Assembly: GCF_000178475.1 (NCBI RefSeq)
Contig: NZ_ADNY01000030.1
Span: 1-15,989 of the forward strand
Source of the DNA: Lactobacillus amylolyticus DSM 11664
Lineage (GTDB): Bacteria > Bacillota > Bacilli > Lactobacillales > Lactobacillaceae
Direction of reading: 5' to 3'
Length of the DNA stretch: 15,989 bases
The position numbers were made by a program, and so were the translations under genes. Numbering within the stretch: the first letter of the stretch is position 1; each line of letters opens with the position of its first letter. The notes under the pieces were generated by a model. That model did no database searches. It was not told the origin of the DNA and saw only the letters and a list, made by a program, of their open reading frames with translations. Below, piece by piece: positions 14,007 to 15,989 of this stretch.

Positions 14007-15401
14007 TTAGAAGTTTGCCACCTTTACGTATTGGGTTTTACCAATTCTGTAGTAAAGCTTGCCATTAGCTAACTTAACTGCTGAACCGTAAGTAGTTACT
14101 GATGAACCCTTCTTCAAGGTTACCTTGTTAGCACGCTTCTTTGAAGTCTTGTAAACGTATGCGTTGTGCTTCAAAGTACGTGAAGTACCAGTAACGTTAC
14201 CTGCAGCAATGTACTTGTCTTCGTTAGCAATCTTGTAGTAGCTCTTGCCGTTGATAGTGTAAGTCTTCAAGCCGTTTGAAGCTGAAGAGTCAGATACCAA
14301 GTTTACTGAGCTGTAAGTTGGAACCACGTCAGTACCTACACGCTTGCCGTTCTTGTCGTAGTAGTAAGCTGCGTGCATAACAGTCTTAGATACGCTAGGT
14401 TCAACAGTTGACTTACCATTTGGAACAGTTACAACTACAGGTAATGAAGCAGTCTTACCGTTAACGTCTGACTTAGCATTTAAAGTTACAGTGAATGTGT
14501 CTGGTGCTTCAAAGTCACCAGCAGCGTCTACCTTGATACCAGCCTCTTCAAGTTCAGCCTTAACATCGTCAACAGTAGTAGTTAAGTTAACGTTGTTAAA
14601 CTTACCATCTTGAATTTGAACTGGTCGGTATTGCTTTGTTAAGTTATCAAGAAGAGTCTTTACATTAAGCTTGCCGTTTTCAGCAAGAGTCATGTATGAA
14701 CCCTTGGTCTCGGTCATGCCTGAGTTAGTGTTGTAGAAACTTACATTGTTATTATTAGTAGCATCATATGCCTTAATGTGTTCTACTACAAAAGTTAATT
14801 CTCTAGCATTACCAAATTGGTCTAATGTTACAGTATTACCATCACCAACCAGACTACCATGATCTGACGACATAGTAACATTCGTAGGCAAATTGAAAGT
14901 TACTTTCTTATATGCGTTAGCTGAACCAAAGCTGAAGCCAACACCGCTAAGAGTCATCTTGTATTCATTACCAGCCTTTACGTATACATCGTTGTATTTG
15001 CTGTTCCAGTCACCAAGATGGTTTATAATTTGCTTGCCATCATTGTAGTAGATAGGAGTGATACCTGATTGACTAGTTAAATTAACTCTTTTAGCAGCAT
15101 CAACTACATTAGCGCTTACTGTAGTACCGTTAAGTGAAGCTTCAAGAGTACCTTGAAGAGTTGCAGGAGTAGTAACTACACCATTAGCACCAATAGCACC
15201 AGTCAAAGTAAATGATGGAGTTACATTAACAGTATCCTTAGATTCACTAACAGAACCTGCACCACTTAAGTTAACAGTTGGCGTGTTAGTAGTAGTTGCA
15301 GTAGCAGTAGTATCAGCGTTAACTGGCATAGCAGTTGCAGCAATAGGTGCAACAGCTAATAAAGCAGCAGCAGCGCTAACAATTCTTAAATTTTTCTTCA
15401 T
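14007..15401 (-). CDS. slpA: Surface-layer protein SlpA, 464 aa
   Basis: This protein forms the paracrystalline outer coat of the cell. Its signal peptide (1-29, ending MPVNA before DTT) gives a mature protein of about 435 aa. Residues 30-335 are the variable, Thr/Asn/Val-rich self-assembly region, which includes VTPSFTLTG (60-68) and VGFSFGSANA (154-163). Residues about 338-402 and 404-464 are two conserved SLAP repeats (MHAAYYYDKNGKRVGTD; LKHNAYVYKTSKKRANK, ending TQYVKVANF). They bind wall polymers. The protein is Lys-rich at the C terminus and has no cysteine, as is normal for the family. The open frame reaches 15455, but the ATG at 15401 is chosen because AAGGAGG stands 9 nt upstream and the conserved MKKNLRIVSA begins there. 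Codon use is strongly biased, as in very highly expressed genes. It has its own promoter, long leader and terminator. Confidence 0.96.
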   Translation of the reverse strand: MKKNLRIVSAAAALLAVAPIAATAMPVNADTTATATTTNTPTVNLSGAGSVSESKDTVNVTPSFTLTGAIGANGVVTTPATLQGTLEASLNGTTVSANVVDAAKRVNLTSQSGITPIYYNDGKQIINHLGDWNSKYNDVYVKAGNEYKMTLSGVGFSFGSANAYKKVTFNLPTNVTMSSDHGSLVGDGNTVTLDQFGNARELTFVVEHIKAYDATNNNNVSFYNTNSGMTETKGSYMTLAENGKLNVKTLLDNLTKQYRPVQIQDGKFNNVNLTTTVDDVKAELEEAGIKVDAAGDFEAPDTFTVTLNAKSDVNGKTASLPVVVTVPNGKSTVEPSVSKTVMHAAYYYDKNGKRVGTDVVPTYSSVNLVSDSSASNGLKTYTINGKSYYKIANEDKYIAAGNVTGTSRTLKHNAYVYKTSKKRANKVTLKKGSSVTTYGSAVKLANGKLYYRIGKTQYVKVANF

Positions 15402-15479
15402 GTGGTCTTTCCTCCTTGAAATTACAAAATTGTAATAGGCCATAGGCTTTAGCATGATCGAAGCCTATAATGTACAAAA
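15365..15479. repeat. Right arm of the slp inverted repeat
   Basis: This arm matches the complement of 13170-13285, from the leader TTTTGTACATTATAGGCT through the first 12 codons of slpA. Similarity stops sharply on the upstream side: the remaining leader (15480-15590) and promoter have no counterpart at the left copy. Confidence 0.92.
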
Positions 15480-15590
15480 TTCTTCGAGCAAGATCATAAG
15501 GTTATAACTCTTATGAGGTAGTAGTCTTGCTGAAGGATCAGCATGCGTACAGGCGACACGCCTGAAGCATAAGCCCTATTACTTACCACG
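15402..15590 (-). promoter_or_regulatory. Long structured 5' leader of slpA mRNA
   Basis: The predicted leader of about 190 nt has several nested hairpins. CAGGCG/CGCCTG (15550-15555 with 15559-15564) has a 3-nt loop. AGCAAGA/TCTTGCT (15488-15494 with 15525-15531) encloses TCATAAG/CTTATGA (15494-15500 with 15510-15516). ATAGGCTT/AAGCCTAT spans the conserved recombination region, and ATTACAA/TTGTAAT (15421-15436) sits just before the ribosome binding site. Leaders of this type are known to stabilise S-layer mRNAs in lactobacilli. Confidence 0.75.
15538..15570 (-). other. Possible ten-codon upstream ORF in the slpA leader
   Basis: ATG at 15570 to TGA at 15538 encodes MLQACRLYAC and spans the CAGGCG hairpin. 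AGGG is only 3 nt before the ATG, which is closer than ideal, so translation is uncertain. It would start about 20 nt from the predicted transcription start. Confidence 0.25.
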
Positions 15591-15596
15591 ATTCAT

Positions 15597-15625
15597 ATTG
15601 TACTAACCTCTGCCCTAAAAGGCAA
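15597..15625 (-). promoter_or_regulatory. Promoter of slpA
   Basis: On the minus strand TTGCCT (15620-15625) and TACAAT (15597-15602) are separated by exactly 17 nt. The position and the following GGTAAGTAATAGG leader fit known slpA promoters. It lies outside the inverted repeat, so it would stay in place when the segment inverts. Confidence 0.7.
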
Positions 15626-15721
15626 GCAGAATACCTATTATTTTTATTTTGTAATAACTAAAAAATTCCGATTTTTTCGCCAATTTTAATTCAATTAACT
15701 AAAAAACGTCGATATAACAAG

Positions 15722-15745
15722 AAAGACAGGGGCGACCCTGTCTTT
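15722..15745. terminator. Hairpin upstream of the slpA promoter
   Basis: A perfect 10-bp stem AAAGACAGGG / CCCTGTCTTT has a GCGA loop. T runs are short on both sides, so termination is probably moderate. It likely ends the minus-strand gene that enters from the right edge and insulates slpA. The rest of 15626-15891 is AT-rich DNA without a gene I can support. Confidence 0.6.
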
Positions 15746-15891
15746 ATATTATCTTTATAATTCCTTTATAAAATCATAAATTTTACAAGTGTTTGACAGA
15801 AAATAGGTAATCTGTAACATAACTTTTCCCTACCACCGACGTTTTTTTCAATCGGTCGATCAATTCGTCAAGCTCGAAATATATCTCTAAA

Positions 15892-15989
15892 CTAGTTTTG
15901 CCCACCTGCAGTAGCTGCAGAATCATCGAAGATGTCTGCAACAGTACGGTCAACGTATGCAGCAGCATGAGCACGAGCATAAATTTGTA
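15892..15989 (-). CDS. 3' end of an unidentified gene (runs off the window)
   Basis: Only the last 31 residues are visible: QIYARAHAAAYVDRTVADIF followed by DDSAATAGGQN and a TAG stop at 15892-15894. Codon choice (GCT, CGT, GAC, GTT, ATC) is that of a well-expressed gene, which favours this frame over the overlapping minus-strand frame that starts at 15980. I do not recognise the family. Just after the stop, the neighbouring frame stays open to 15783 and reads TSLEIYFELDELIDRLKK early on, so the gene may really be longer and frameshifted near 15895. The call is tentative. Confidence 0.45.
   Translation of the reverse strand, partial: QIYARAHAAAYVDRTVADIFDDSAATAGGQN

Larger units (their letters stand above)
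13170..15479. other. slpA/slpB locus: Predicted invertible slp segment
   Basis: Two slp genes face each other, and their 5' ends form inverted repeats about 2.1 kb apart. Recombination between the arms would exchange which gene body sits behind the strong right-hand promoter. An equivalent slpA/slpB inversion is established in L. acidophilus. What is seen here is the geometry only. No recombinase gene lies in the window, and the inverted orientation was not observed. Confidence 0.7.

Noticed and set aside
15402..15455. Longer N terminus of SlpA starting at 15455
   Set aside because: The extra 18 codons are the leader hairpin region. The ATG at 15401 has the AAGGAGG site and the conserved signal peptide.
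13170..15479. The inverted repeats as ends of an insertion sequence
   Set aside because: The arms are gene 5' ends with start codons, and no transposase lies between them.
15783..15980. 65-residue minus-strand frame starting at 15980 as a gene of its own
   Set aside because: Its first third overlaps a better coding frame with biased codons, and it has no ribosome binding site. Only its second part may be real, as discussed under the frameshift finding.

Overview
The window looks like chromosomal DNA of a low-GC lactobacillus of the S-layer-forming Lactobacillus acidophilus / helveticus / crispatus / amylovorus group. The main reasons are a surface-layer protein with the conserved signal peptide start MKKNLRIVSAAAALLAVAP, two SLAP-type cell-wall-binding repeats at its C terminus, the long structured slp leader, and two neighbouring autolysins carrying the same SLAP repeats. 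The exact species cannot be fixed from the sequence alone. No tRNA, rRNA, CRISPR array, insertion sequence or phage gene was seen.

Positions 1-4844 (all minus strand) form an envelope-polymer operon: a LytR-CpsA-Psr (LCP) ligase, then a PlsY-type glycerol-3-phosphate acyltransferase that is broken by a one-base frameshift, then a 993-residue LtaS-family membrane phosphoglycerol transferase. It starts at an extended -10 promoter and ends at a strong terminator at 21-55. Positions 4946-6824 hold three separately terminated minus-strand genes: a compact aldose-epimerase-like protein, an orphan HicB-like protein with a TTG start, and the glycolytic enzyme GpmA, whose true start is at 6824.

Positions 7002-8627 are a plus-strand island of two tandem, mutually similar lipoproteins. 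A bidirectional hairpin separates them from a minus-strand CPA2 (Kef-type) cation/proton antiporter with degenerate RCK regions. Then come two secreted SLAP-repeat peptidoglycan hydrolases on the minus strand: a GH73 glucosaminidase with a TTG start and an Amidase_2 family amidase. They are spaced as an operon.

Positions 13170-15479 are the most interesting part: a slp inversion-type cassette. A complete S-layer gene (14007-15401, minus) and a second, broken slp gene (from 13249, plus) point toward each other. Each begins with a near-identical 115-bp segment covering the proximal leader, ribosome binding site, start codon and first twelve codons, so the two gene bodies lie between inverted repeats. 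This matches the slpA/slpB switch described in L. acidophilus, where inversion exchanges the expressed and silent genes. Here the second gene has lost the hydrophobic core of its signal peptide and its whole wall-binding C terminus, and runs into unrelated sequence, so inversion would be predicted to yield an S-layer-defective cell. The active arm has a good promoter (15597-15625) and a highly folded leader of about 190 nt containing a possible ten-codon upstream ORF. The right edge holds the 3' end of an unidentified minus-strand gene.
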